From Nitrosotalea devaniterrae (GTDB lineage: Archaea; Thermoproteota; Nitrososphaeria; Nitrososphaerales; Nitrosopumilaceae): 64,000 nt of DNA. How positions within the stretch are numbered: position 1 is the stretch's first letter; every line of letters begins with the position of its first letter. Where the stretch lies: NCBI GenBank assembly GCA_900065925.1, contig LN890280.1:1356451-1420450 (forward strand), written 5' to 3'. Made by a program: the position numbers and the translations under genes. Below are positions 1 through 7,419 of this stretch, one piece after another. Below the pieces are notes generated by a model, which was not told the DNA's origin, searched no databases, and was given only the letters and a program-made list of their open reading frames with translations.

Positions 1-1
1 C

Positions 2-127
2 GGTGGTGTAGACGCTCTTGAGACCATGTACTTTTCAATAGAGCACAGAATTAAAGGAGAGATTTCACAGGACGCAAAACCATATCGTTCACTTTGGAAT
101 AACATTTCAAGCGAGTGGAATTACTAG
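2..127 (+). CDS. C-terminal fragment of an unidentified protein
   Basis: The frame is open from the window edge to a TAG at 125-127, giving the last 41 residues (first residues GGVDALETMYFS, last SSEWNY). I do not recognise a family. The 5' part lies outside the window. Its stop shares the palindrome CTAG with the stop of the convergent small gene at 124-237, a compact tail-to-tail arrangement. Confidence 0.6.
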   Translation, partial: GGVDALETMYFSIEHRIKGEISQDAKPYRSLWNNISSEWNY

Positions 128-237
128 GCAACTGCAGCAAGCGGAATCTCTTTTTCTGGTGCTTGCATCTCTTTTCGTGCCCTGGCTAGAACCATTCTTA
201 GTTGTTCAACTTCAATTTCATCCATCATTTCGCACAT
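124..237 (-). CDS. Very small acidic protein, 37 aa, unknown function
   Basis: On the minus strand an ATG at 235-237 opens 37 codons ending in TAG at 124-126. The product starts MCEMMDEIEVEQLRMVLARA and ends IPLAAVA. It should form one amphipathic helix (residues 5-27) and has no membrane segment or signal peptide. It fills the gap between two other genes and its stop overlaps the stop of the upstream convergent gene by four bases. No family is recognised; conservation in related genomes would be the deciding evidence. Confidence 0.5.
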   Translation of the reverse strand: MCEMMDEIEVEQLRMVLARARKEMQAPEKEIPLAAVA

Positions 238-281
238 GATAATTTTATAAAAAATTGTGACATTTAAGGACTGTGTATCTT

Positions 282-929
282 TTATACAAATGATCTCTTG
301 GATTCAGGATTATTTACTGGTGTGAGATGTGTACAGTAATCAATCCATTGATGTGTAAATGTTATCTCGCTGTCACCATGCAAATAGCATCCAATCACAT
401 TTTTTCCGTTTACAATTAGTGGAAAGTCCACTACAAACTTTTCTTGTTCGTCAACTTTTCTAAAATATGTCGGTCGAAGACCCATTGCATATAGTTCAAT
501 CAAATATTCAAACGGATTTACTCCGCCAAGTTTTTCCTTGACTGCTTCAAACACTGCATATCTTGCAGCATATTTTGCAGCATCTCTTGCAGAATCTCTT
601 GCGGTTTCACCTAAGAGAAACTCACTTCCATACCATCCATAGTTATTACGAGCAGCTTGGCTTGCTTCCTTCCATGCAAAGTTCCATGCTGAATCCCATG
701 TGTTTGTCTTGTCAGAGTTTAACGCTGCAACTCGCGCTAGATCCCAAAGTGAGTCGGATGCATGTTGTAGAGTGTCATTATCTTTTTTCCAAGTCATCAA
801 GGCCTTGGTATATTTTTCTACAATCTCTGCCACTTTTGGCAAGAGAGAATTTGCCTCCACAATAGATCGTGCCGGAGTAAAATATTTGATAGAGTGTAAT
901 TTGGAAATTTGTGAATCAGTGTTAGACAT
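282..929 (-). CDS. Ala-rich helical protein of unknown function
   Basis: About 215 aa. I place the start at MSNTD (927-929), because a TATA-like TAATATAAAC lies about 28 bases upstream (near 952-962); an ATG three codons earlier would sit too close to it. The N-terminal stretch FTPARSIVEANSLLPKVAEI recalls the opening of DUF2203 proteins. Residues 60-130 carry Trp- and Ala-rich repeats (SLWDLARVAA, SAWNFAWKEA, SARDAAKYAARYAV) that should form helices. The C-terminal 60 residues look like a small mixed alpha/beta domain. There is no signal peptide, so it is probably cytoplasmic. No function can be assigned. Confidence 0.75.
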   Translation of the reverse strand: MSNTDSQISKLHSIKYFTPARSIVEANSLLPKVAEIVEKYTKALMTWKKDNDTLQHASDSLWDLARVAALNSDKTNTWDSAWNFAWKEASQAARNNYGWYGSEFLLGETARDSARDAAKYAARYAVFEAVKEKLGGVNPFEYLIELYAMGLRPTYFRKVDEQEKFVVDFPLIVNGKNVIGCYLHGDSEITFTHQWIDYCTHLTPVNNPESKRSFV

Positions 930-960
930 GTCTTGCATTCAAAAATTTCCGAGGTTTATA

Positions 961-1134
961 TTAATCTGTTTTTTTGCGTTCATAAAATTTTTCAGGTGGT
1001 TCTTGTCTGTCCTTTTTGCGCCCCGGCAAATACAATTTGGCTACAGCGCCCATCATAAATCCACCCACAACTATAATTGCAATTCCGCTTACGATTAATA
1101 CCAATACACGCCCAATTGATTTGAGTATTGACAT
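961..1134 (-). CDS. Small single-pass membrane protein, 57 aa
   Basis: An ATG at 1132-1134 opens 57 codons ending in TAA at 961-963. The product starts MSILKSIGRVLVLIVSG, has one hydrophobic helix (about residues 9-34) and a charged, lysine-rich tail ending FYERKKTD. A TATA-like CATATTTACC lies 25-30 bases upstream, consistent with a leaderless transcript. Positive charges follow the helix, so the tail is probably cytoplasmic. Function unknown. Confidence 0.6.
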   Translation of the reverse strand: MSILKSIGRVLVLIVSGIAIIVVGGFMMGAVAKLYLPGRKKDRQEPPEKFYERKKTD

Positions 1135-1172
1135 CCTACTCTAGTTAGTGCCCACCGGTAAATATGGATTGG

Positions 1173-1463
1173 TTACAAATTGTGGTCTTTGACCCTTTTT
1201 TCAAGGGAAATCTCTTCTCGAATTGCCACTAGTGCAAGTGCGCCTACTACTATCTCAACTGCAAATATTTCTACAAATGTCCAATAGATCTTCTCTCCAA
1301 GTTTTACACAATTTCCTTCCTGGCAAAACAATATGTGGTTGTCCTTTACTATGATATCATCTGGGTTTAGTAATGGTCCAACCTCAATGACAAACACCAA
1401 GACAGATGAAATCAGAAATATTATTACGCTCCAGTGAATAATTTCTAAAACTTTGCGTTTCAC
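1173..1463 (-). CDS. Small two-helix membrane protein, 96 aa
   Basis: The GTG start at 1463 is supported by a TATA-like CTCTTATTTG about 27 bases upstream. Two hydrophobic segments (about residues 10-30 and 62-82) flank a hydrophilic loop with two cysteines (LFCQEGNCVKL), which could form a disulfide on the outside or bind a metal. The C-terminal 15 residues are charged. This looks like a membrane hairpin protein. No family is recognised. Confidence 0.65.
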   Translation of the reverse strand: MKRKVLEIIHWSVIIFLISSVLVFVIEVGPLLNPDDIIVKDNHILFCQEGNCVKLGEKIYWTFVEIFAVEIVVGALALVAIREEISLEKRVKDHNL

Positions 1464-1550
1464 AGGACGTATCTTAGACTAGGACAAATAAGAGCTTTTC
1501 AGGAAAAACAATGAATTTTATCACAATATAGAATATGAGAAAATTTTCTT

Positions 1551-2027
1551 TTAATCCCTTATCTTTTTAGAGTCAGATACAGCATCCCCAAGATGTTCAG
1601 TGAGGTTTTCAGTTATTTTTTTGACCACTCCAAGTGCAGATTTTATCTCTTGGTCTGAGAGATCTTTTGTTGAAATTTTTCTAATTTGTCCAGCACACTC
1701 CATCATAGAATCCCACAAAGAATCAGTCTTGGGGGTAGTATAGATTCTTTTTATTCTTCTATCATTGGCATCAGGTTTTCTTTTGACATATCCATCTTCT
1801 TCTAGTTTGTCAATTATCGGTACAAGTGTTGGACTTTCAATACCAATTTTATCTGCAAGTTCTCGTTGAGTTGGACCAGACTGCATGTATAGTGCAAATA
1901 TTACCTTTGATTGTGCCAAGTTTATTCCTATTTTGTCTCTTAGTTCAAGATCAAATGCCTTTTGCATCATCTTTGATGCAGAATATACCACAAATCCAAT
2001 ACTGTTTTCATAATCAAACTTTTTCAT
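1551..2027 (-). CDS. MarR-family transcriptional regulator
   Basis: 158 aa from MKKFDYENS. The winged helix-turn-helix runs from about residue 35 to 100: the recognition region is TQRELADKIGIESPTLVPII and the wing contains DANDRRIKRIYTT, typical of MarR proteins. Long N- and C-terminal helices should form the dimer interface. Upstream in-frame ATGs exist at 2042 and 2081, but a TATA box at about 2051-2061 lies inside that extension, so the start at 2027 is preferred. A 17-base palindrome between TATA and start suggests autoregulation. The ligand is unknown. The gene is divergent from a second winged-helix gene. Confidence 0.88.
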   Translation of the reverse strand: MKKFDYENSIGFVVYSASKMMQKAFDLELRDKIGINLAQSKVIFALYMQSGPTQRELADKIGIESPTLVPIIDKLEEDGYVKRKPDANDRRIKRIYTTPKTDSLWDSMMECAGQIRKISTKDLSDQEIKSALGVVKKITENLTEHLGDAVSDSKKIRD

Positions 2028-2031
2028 TTGA

Positions 2032-2061
2032 TTCCTAATCATTAGGAAGCTAATGAATATA
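2032..2061 (-). promoter_or_regulatory. Promoter and palindromic operator of the MarR gene
   Basis: TTCCTAAT-C-ATTAGGAA at 2032-2048 is a perfect palindrome with 8-base arms. It lies between a TATA-like TCTATATATTC (about 2051-2061) and the start codon at 2027, where a bound dimer would block initiation. MarR proteins commonly bind such sites and repress their own gene; that this protein binds here is inference. Confidence 0.6.
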
Positions 2062-2087
2062 TAGACCTTGTTCTTATACAAGAGACA

Positions 2088-2102
2088 TGAAACAAAGTTT
2101 CA
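2088..2102 (+). promoter_or_regulatory. Inverted repeat upstream of the winged-helix gene
   Basis: TGAAAC-AAA-GTTTCA is a 6-base inverted repeat. It falls near the expected transcription start if the TATA-like CTTATAC near 2073-2079 is used by the plus-strand gene at 2133. It may be an operator distinct from the MarR palindrome 40 bases away. Confidence 0.35.
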
Positions 2103-2132
2103 CAAAACCGGTTGCAAGTGTGGTAGTCTAAA

Positions 2133-2429
2133 ATGGCAGTAAGCATGAAACAGCAATACAGATCAGAGGTAGGAATAGTCTCTGAGATACTACAGATTAC
2201 AATGGACTGTGGTATGCAAGGTACAATAATATCATCAATTGCACGAAGAGCCAATTTATCACACTATACCGCAATGGAAAAATGTCAAAAGCTAATAGAT
2301 TTTGGACTCATGGAATCAAGGACAGACAAGAAGAGTCGTAGTTTTGTCATCACAGAAAAAGGAATCAAGTTCCACCAAGAGATGGAAAAGTTCCTAGAGA
2401 TAGCCCAAGAGATAAAGATCAGATACTAG
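2133..2429 (+). CDS. Stand-alone winged-helix DNA-binding protein
   Basis: 98 aa, essentially one winged-helix domain. The segment ISSIARRANLSHYTAMEKCQ is the helix-turn-helix and SRTDKKSRSFVITEKGIKF is the wing. Single-domain proteins of this form are numerous in Thaumarchaeota and act as small transcription factors. An alternative start MKQQY lies four codons in. It is divergent from the MarR gene and shares its control region. Target genes are not evident. Confidence 0.8.
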   Translation: MAVSMKQQYRSEVGIVSEILQITMDCGMQGTIISSIARRANLSHYTAMEKCQKLIDFGLMESRTDKKSRSFVITEKGIKFHQEMEKFLEIAQEIKIRY

Positions 2430-2526
2430 TAGATCATTTTTCTTCTAATTTTTCTTTGGATATACAAACCAAGTTCTTACCAGGACATACACTTGCTTTA
2501 AATTAAGAATAAATCGCTTTCAAGGA

Positions 2527-3297
2527 ATGTCAGAAGATCTTGTTAGTACAATTGAAGAACTGATAAGATCCGAGAGATGTGATGTTGGAAGACTACAAAA
2601 TGTTCTTGATGCAATCAAAAATGGTGAGCCAGTCTCCTTTGAGGATCATCAATACATTGAAAGCCTTACACAGAGCAGACCCAAGTCAACACCAGAAGAT
2701 ACACCTGCAGAACCCAAGCCAGAAAACGTGTTTGATAACATAGTTCCAGATTCTAGTCCAGAGGCACCAACCCAGGAAACAGTAGAGCCTGCAAAGAGAT
2801 CTCCTGCAAAAAAATATGCCTCAATAGGAATCATAGTTGCAATAATTATAGTAGCATATGTAGGACTAGACGTATACGCAGTAAACAATTTACAATTTCG
2901 TCCTCATCACGGCCAGCAGATAGCAATTTCAGACACTGAGCTTAGCATACAGACAGATGCATGCAATCCATCGTATTTTCCTGCAACATTTACCAAGTAT
3001 GAAATTGACGCATTCTACAATTCCGATATAATAGAAAAAGCTACAGTGGGGGGTTCTACATTATCTCCAAAATCAGCTGCTATACTAGATGGAGTATTTG
3101 CGATAAACAAGGAAGCTGTCACCAGGATAGGACAGCAAAATTCCACATTTGACCCATCCAAGGCAACCATAACAACTTCGGTCAATGCCCCAATCTTTGG
3201 ATTTATCCCATATGCAGTAGCCAAGAAATATCCTGCAGAAGAGTTTCAGCAGATGATAAAAAATCCACCTCCTGGAACATTTGACTGCTATCCATAA
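2527..3297 (+). CDS. Membrane-anchored exported protein with shared N-terminal module
   Basis: 256 aa. Residues 1-50 form a short helical module that closely matches the N-terminus of the protein at 16240-16539 (both begin MSED and share a GEP-x6-Y-I-x-L pattern). A Pro/Glu-rich linker (51-95) and one transmembrane helix (about 98-117) follow. The C-terminal 135 residues are probably outside the cell. Their pattern (SIQTDACNPSYFPATFTKYE, then GGSTLSPKSAAILDGVF) recalls LEA14/WHy-type beta-sandwich domains; this is tentative. The protein may link a cytoplasmic partner to the envelope. Confidence 0.72.
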   Translation: MSEDLVSTIEELIRSERCDVGRLQNVLDAIKNGEPVSFEDHQYIESLTQSRPKSTPEDTPAEPKPENVFDNIVPDSSPEAPTQETVEPAKRSPAKKYASIGIIVAIIIVAYVGLDVYAVNNLQFRPHHGQQIAISDTELSIQTDACNPSYFPATFTKYEIDAFYNSDIIEKATVGGSTLSPKSAAILDGVFAINKEAVTRIGQQNSTFDPSKATITTSVNAPIFGFIPYAVAKKYPAEEFQQMIKNPPPGTFDCYP

Positions 3298-3334
3298 TTG
3301 TAAAAAGATACAATCATTCTCAGACTAGAAAAAT

Positions 3335-3700
3335 TTATCCAAAATCTTTGTTGATTATTTTTTCTATCTTGTCTGATATTTCCGCTACAGTTTTTCTGTC
3401 AGCTGTTCTATCACAGCTTATCATTACAATCCATTCTTTTACATAGAAAATTAACACATGAACTTGTTTTCTGACAAGATGTACAGAGGTGTTCTCACCA
3501 ATACTCTCATCGTAGAGCTTTAACAGTTTCCGGAGGATCTGCATATCCATAGCAAGCAAGGAGGCATGCTCAGATCGCAAAAGATACGATGTAGTGGTTA
3601 CCTTACTTTGGACTGGTTTTCCTTCCTCGTTTATTATCATTACAAAGCGTATCAGATTACTAGTCAAAATTATGTCATCAACTATTTTTTCAAAATTCAT
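3335..3700 (-). CDS. Conserved small protein, distant DUF6659/roadblock-like fold
   Basis: 121 aa, soluble, with no signal peptide. The order of segments (N-terminal helix, strands RFVMIINEEGKPV, a helix, then VLIFYVKEWIVMISCD and a C-terminal helix) resembles the small PAS/roadblock-like sensor fold of DUF6659 proteins, two clearer examples of which lie at 8958 and 21469. Such proteins are multiplied in Thaumarchaeota. The assignment is weak and no function is known. It is transcribed toward the exported-protein gene at 2527. Confidence 0.6.
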   Translation of the reverse strand: MNFEKIVDDIILTSNLIRFVMIINEEGKPVQSKVTTTSYLLRSEHASLLAMDMQILRKLLKLYDESIGENTSVHLVRKQVHVLIFYVKEWIVMISCDRTADRKTVAEISDKIEKIINKDFG

Positions 3701-3891
3701 GGCTTATCTCGTACCGTAGGAGAATTACATGCAATGTAAGTCATAGAAAAACAGGCATTTTGCACACCATACAGGTACCGTACATATCATTTATTCATTG
3801 TGCATTGATAAAACCACAAGAAAATTTTAAAGTTGAAAATTCCCACACTGTTCGTTCCAAACAAGCTTCAGACTAATAATTACAGATCCAA

Positions 3892-3901
3892 GAGATATCT
3901 C
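3892..3901. promoter_or_regulatory. Short palindrome before the histidine kinase gene
   Basis: GAGATATCTC is a perfect 10-base palindrome 24 bases before the kinase start. The gap 3701-3925 otherwise holds only AT-rich DNA, with the word TACCGTA occurring twice (near 3711 and 3776). No clear TATA box lies at the leaderless distance, so the kinase mRNA may have a longer leader. This is a weak candidate site. Confidence 0.25.
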
Positions 3902-3925
3902 AAGTAACCATTTGATGATAATATA

Positions 3926-5374
3926 ATGAAAATAAAGACAGGAGTCACATTGTGGCTAGTACTAGTGATTGGCATAGTAATATCAGTAGGGTTTACCATG
4001 TCATATGTCGTATCAGATTATTTCAAGCAGACAATACTCAAGCGAGATGTAGATGTCAATGCAAAGTTCATCAGTGTTCAGGCAAAACAGCATTTGACAC
4101 CTGAAGACTTTGTTGCAAACGACTTTGGCAAAAAAGATGTCACGTACTCTAAATTTTTCCAGGAAATAGACACAGACGAGATAGTCAGATTCAAGGTTTG
4201 GAGTACTGGTGAAACGGTGGTGTATTCTGATGAAAAAGACATTGTAGGTAAGACTTTTTCTGACAATGACGAATTGGAAAAGGCATTAGATGGAAATGTT
4301 GTCTCTGAAATTTCAGACCTCAAAAAGTCAGAGAGTACATCTGAGAAAAAATTTAATGAACTAATAGAAATTTACGTTCCAGTAAAATCAGACTCTGGTA
4401 AGGTGTTAGGCGTAATTGAGACATATGCCTCACTTGATTTGGCAAACCAGTATATCGAAAATGCAAACTATATCATATTTTTTGTTACTTCAGTTGGAGT
4501 AAGCATCACAGGTGCAGTGATTTTATTGACATTTAGTACATTTAGAAAAAATCTAATCAACCCAATCATAGAAATTCATAAGCAAACCAAGAGAATCCAG
4601 GAAGGAGACTTGGACATAAAATCAGAATCAATCGGATACGAGGAAGTCAGAAAACTAGGAAATGAAGTTGAGATAATGACATCCAAACTAAAAGAGCAAC
4701 AAGGACAGATAGCAAAGACAGAGAGATTATCTGCAATAGGAGAATTGGCTGCAAGGCTTGCACATGATTTGAGAAATCCTTTGAGTGTAATACGAAATTC
4801 TTTGCTTTTGATACGACACAAATATGGTTCAAACCCCGAAACTATCAAAGATTTTGATAGAATAGACAGATCAATTTTCAGAATGTCCCACCAGCTTGAA
4901 AATGTAATGGACTTTGTTACCACAAGAGAACTTCAAATGGATACAAAATCAGTAAGCAGTATTTTGAGAAATGCAATAGAGAAAGCAGGCATTCCAGAAT
5001 CCATCAAGATAAACTTGCCACCAAATGATGCCATAATAGATTGTGATTCTGAGAAACTTGAAGTGGTTTTTGAAAATATCTTGGTTAATGCAAAACATGC
5101 AATGAAAGATTCAGGAATAATCACTACAAGGATAAACGAGGATGAGGACTGGATAAGAATTGAGATTGAAGATTCAGGTTCAGGAATACCAAAAGACGTC
5201 CTGCCCAAAATCTTTGAGCCATTGTTTACCACAAAACAGGAAGGAACTGGTCTTGGGCTATCATCATGTAAAAACATCATAGAGCAGCACAAGGGAACAA
5301 TAGAGGTCAGAACAGATGTTGGAAAAGGCACCACATTTATCATAAAATTGCCAGTCAAGAAATTACAAAAATAA
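3926..5374 (+). CDS. Membrane sensor histidine kinase (orphan)
   Basis: 482 aa. A first transmembrane helix (about 8-29) and a second (about 182-204) flank an extracytoplasmic sensor domain of about 150 residues, probably a Cache-type fold. A HAMP linker (about 206-258) follows. The dimerisation/phosphoacceptor motif ERLSAIGELAARLAHDLRNP places the phosphorylated His at 280. The ATPase domain has its N-box (ENILVNAKHAM) and G-boxes (EDSGSGIP, GTGLGLSS). No response regulator gene is adjacent, so its partner must be encoded elsewhere. The ligand cannot be told from sequence. Confidence 0.92.
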   Translation: MKIKTGVTLWLVLVIGIVISVGFTMSYVVSDYFKQTILKRDVDVNAKFISVQAKQHLTPEDFVANDFGKKDVTYSKFFQEIDTDEIVRFKVWSTGETVVYSDEKDIVGKTFSDNDELEKALDGNVVSEISDLKKSESTSEKKFNELIEIYVPVKSDSGKVLGVIETYASLDLANQYIENANYIIFFVTSVGVSITGAVILLTFSTFRKNLINPIIEIHKQTKRIQEGDLDIKSESIGYEEVRKLGNEVEIMTSKLKEQQGQIAKTERLSAIGELAARLAHDLRNPLSVIRNSLLLIRHKYGSNPETIKDFDRIDRSIFRMSHQLENVMDFVTTRELQMDTKSVSSILRNAIEKAGIPESIKINLPPNDAIIDCDSEKLEVVFENILVNAKHAMKDSGIITTRINEDEDWIRIEIEDSGSGIPKDVLPKIFEPLFTTKQEGTGLGLSSCKNIIEQHKGTIEVRTDVGKGTTFIIKLPVKKLQK

Positions 5375-5390
5375 TATTTCTTTAAATTAA

Positions 5391-5432
5391 AAGGGGTCGG
5401 TCAGACCACCAATAGAAGATCTGAGTCCCCTT
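5391..5432 (+). other. Two-part stem-loop after the histidine kinase gene
   Basis: AAGGGG (5391-5396) pairs with CCCCTT (5427-5432) and, inside a small asymmetric internal loop, TCAGA (5401-5405) pairs with TCTGA (5420-5424). The hairpin starts 16 bases after the kinase stop codon. It could be a 3' UTR structure, a processing site or part of a small RNA. No T-run follows directly, so it is not a classical terminator. Confidence 0.35.
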
Positions 5433-5579
5433 CTAGTTGAATGAATATAATACAGAATAGTATGCCTTATGTCCATGTCTTTTCATTTTGAATAAGCTAC
5501 ACGCCATAGTCAAGAAATAGAATCTGTACTAGGTTAAAATTTTAGATTAATGAAAAAGAAAAAATTCACTGAAAAATCG

Positions 5580-5807
5580 CTAGTGGCATGGAAAACCAGA
5601 TGCGTGTCTCATGTCATGGGTATACTCGTGCATGTACCCAACACCATTCATCTGTGCATATGCTGACTGGCCTTCAAATATACTAAATATCTGTCCTTGG
5701 TCAAAGCCCACTACAAAGTAACCCAATCCAAATATTGCAAACAGAACTGCTGCGGCAATTATTGGAACGGCATGCTGACTCTTTGTGATTTGTGATGTGT
5801 TTACCAT
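5580..5807 (-). CDS. cbtB: CbtB-like putative cobalt transport subunit
   Basis: 75 aa. One transmembrane helix (about 14-34) is followed by a His-rich tail, HEYTHDMRHASGFPCH, that matches the C-terminal signature of CbtB (Pfam CbtB), a small protein found with CbtA in cobalamin-regulated cobalt uptake loci. The conserved His residues probably bind the metal. A partner cbtA is not recognised in this window. A TATA-like TTTAAATAAT lies about 28 bases before the ATG, and an inverted repeat sits just upstream of it. A cobalt role fits an organism that encodes B12-dependent methionine synthase. Confidence 0.8.
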   Translation of the reverse strand: MVNTSQITKSQHAVPIIAAAVLFAIFGLGYFVVGFDQGQIFSIFEGQSAYAQMNGVGYMHEYTHDMRHASGFPCH

Positions 5808-5842
5808 TTCTATTTTTGTGAAGTAAAATGATTATTTAAACA

Positions 5843-5861
5843 ATTGGATAGTTTATCCAAT
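5843..5861. promoter_or_regulatory. Inverted repeat in the cbtB / DUF4443 divergent promoter
   Basis: ATTGGATA-GTT-TATCCAAT has perfect 8-base arms. It lies just upstream of the cbtB TATA box (about 5830-5840) and about 20 bases before the plus-strand TATA-like CTTAAATTT (about 5879-5887) of the regulator gene at 5916. A site in this position could control both genes. The divergent HTH-DUF4443 protein is the obvious candidate to bind it. Confidence 0.5.
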
Positions 5862-5915
5862 CTAAGATCATACTAGACTTAAATTTGATAATACAATGCC
5901 AAGATTCACAGTACA

Positions 5916-6554
5916 ATGCACCAAGTAATACATCTGCTATCCAAAGTCGCACAAAGACATGCACCAAGTAGAATGCTAAGTTTTGATCTGGTCCATGTAT
6001 TCAAGACAATGCAGATGATGGCAGATGAAAAAAGAATAAGCAGATCGCTTATGATGGAACAGCTTGGACTAGGCGAGGGTACGATCAAAACATTGGTCAA
6101 ACATCTCAAAATGTATGGCCTAGTTGAAAACTCAAACGCAGGTATGTGGACGACAAGCAAGGGAGAAACCCTCTATTCCAAATTGCGCGTTTCAATTCCA
6201 AGAGAGATGGACATTGCCAAGTGCTCAGTTGCCCGTGGGAAATTCAATCATGCCGTACTGCTAAAGGGCATGGCTTGCAACATTAAAAGTGGAATTGAAC
6301 AACGTGATGCAGCAATAAAAGCAGGAGCCGTGGGTGCAACCACGTTGCTTTGCAAAAATGACAGGCTTGTCTTGCCAGGAACGGGCGAAGACTTGATGCG
6401 AAACGACCAAAAGATACATGTGCTCATAATGGAAAAATTATCTCCTGAACAAAATGATGTCATAATAATTGGAAGCTCACAGAGTAAAAAAGTTGCCGAG
6501 ATGGCTGCAAAAAGTGCAGCGTTATTTACAATAGAAGATCACGAAAAACACTAG
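5916..6554 (+). CDS. Winged-helix regulator with DUF4443 domain
   Basis: 212 aa. The N-terminal 85 residues form a winged helix (SRSLMMEQLGLGEGTIKTLV, then a wing ending WTTSKGETL). The C-terminal part (about 90-205) matches the archaeal DUF4443 family: it has a glycine-rich core, RDAAIKAGAVGATTLLCKND, then EDLMRNDQKIHVLIMEKLSP. The domain probably binds a small ligand. It is divergent from cbtB across a shared palindrome, which suggests that it controls cobalt uptake, but this is inference from position. A TATA-like box about 30 bases upstream fits a leaderless mRNA. Confidence 0.8.
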   Translation: MHQVIHLLSKVAQRHAPSRMLSFDLVHVFKTMQMMADEKRISRSLMMEQLGLGEGTIKTLVKHLKMYGLVENSNAGMWTTSKGETLYSKLRVSIPREMDIAKCSVARGKFNHAVLLKGMACNIKSGIEQRDAAIKAGAVGATTLLCKNDRLVLPGTGEDLMRNDQKIHVLIMEKLSPEQNDVIIIGSSQSKKVAEMAAKSAALFTIEDHEKH

Positions 6555-6561
6555 ACAGTTT

Positions 6562-7419
6562 TTACAAATTATTTAGTTTAATATTCATTCTTGTCTTTGA
6601 GAGTATAGTAAAGACTGTAACCAACCCAACTGCCAGTACAAGTATCAGACTTGAAATATTTTCAAACTCTGGAACTACCACAGTTCCAATGATTTCAACT
6701 CTAGAGTCCCCATTTGTAATAGGAATGTCCAAGTATCGATACCCATAGTCCGAAGTTCCCTCATGAAATGATGTTATTTCATTGTCATCTACAAAGACCA
6801 AAAATGATTCATCTGCATTACCTGGTTTTTTTGCATCAAGCAATAATCTTGGCACCTGAAGATGAAGCATGCCAGAATTTGTAGAATCAATCTGAACAAC
6901 AAGCGAAATATCAGAAGTATCAATTACCATGCTTTTGACCTGTCCCCCTGTGATGGTGTAGTTAAGATCAAAGTTTTGTCCACTGGATAGGTCCTTTACA
7001 TTAAATGAACTTGTTATTGATGTGGATGCTTGCTCAAATTGGAAATGTGCAATAGCAGAAACATGTTTGAATCCATATTGTACCACAAGAGTATAGTCAC
7101 CGGGCATACGCCACATCGGACCGTCAATTCGTATTGGCAAAGAAAATCTCCCATCTGCTGCAACTAGGATTTGCTCAATGTGAACCAGATTGTTGTCAGG
7201 GTCAAGTATCTGGAGTGTTAGCGGAATATTGCCAACAACGCTTTTGACTGCGCCTGAGACAATCATGATATCGCCCCGGTCATACCTACTCTTGTCAATT
7301 TTCATCGTAATCTGGGCATCTGTTGGAGGTGATAGTGATTCAGCTGCAACATATTGGACAGTAGACAAAAATGTAGACAGGACAAGTACCACTAGACAAC
7401 AAGATATTACAAGTTTCAT
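6562..7419 (-). CDS. Exported surface protein with PEF-type C-terminal sorting signal
   Basis: 285 aa from MKLVISCCLVVLVLS, a standard signal peptide; the longer frame to 7464 would bury it behind a hydrophilic extension. The mature part has Ig-like beta-sandwich segments (DIMIVSGAVKSVVGNIPLTL, a macroglobulin-like pattern). The C-terminus is VPEFENISSLILVLAVGLV plus a basic tail: a PEF motif, a hydrophobic helix and arginines, the plan of the PEFG-CTERM signal recognised by the thaumarchaeal archaeosortase. Here the residue after PEF is Glu, not Gly. Probably an anchored surface protein; function unknown. Confidence 0.8.
   Translation of the reverse strand: MKLVISCCLVVLVLSTFLSTVQYVAAESLSPPTDAQITMKIDKSRYDRGDIMIVSGAVKSVVGNIPLTLQILDPDNNLVHIEQILVAADGRFSLPIRIDGPMWRMPGDYTLVVQYGFKHVSAIAHFQFEQASTSITSSFNVKDLSSGQNFDLNYTITGGQVKSMVIDTSDISLVVQIDSTNSGMLHLQVPRLLLDAKKPGNADESFLVFVDDNEITSFHEGTSDYGYRYLDIPITNGDSRVEIIGTVVVPEFENISSLILVLAVGLVTVFTILSKTRMNIKLNNL

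Noticed and set aside
700-1098. Plus-strand open frame of 132 codons
   Set aside because: It lies antisense to the gene at 282-929 and to the small membrane-protein gene at 961-1134. Its composition is atypical and it matches no family.
2042-2081. Longer start (MYKNK or MIRNQ) for the MarR protein
   Set aside because: The extension would cover the TATA box and palindrome, and homologous MarR proteins begin near MKKFDYEN.
5391-5432. tRNA-like structure after the histidine kinase
   Set aside because: The element is only about 42 bases, with no anticodon arm or T-arm consensus.
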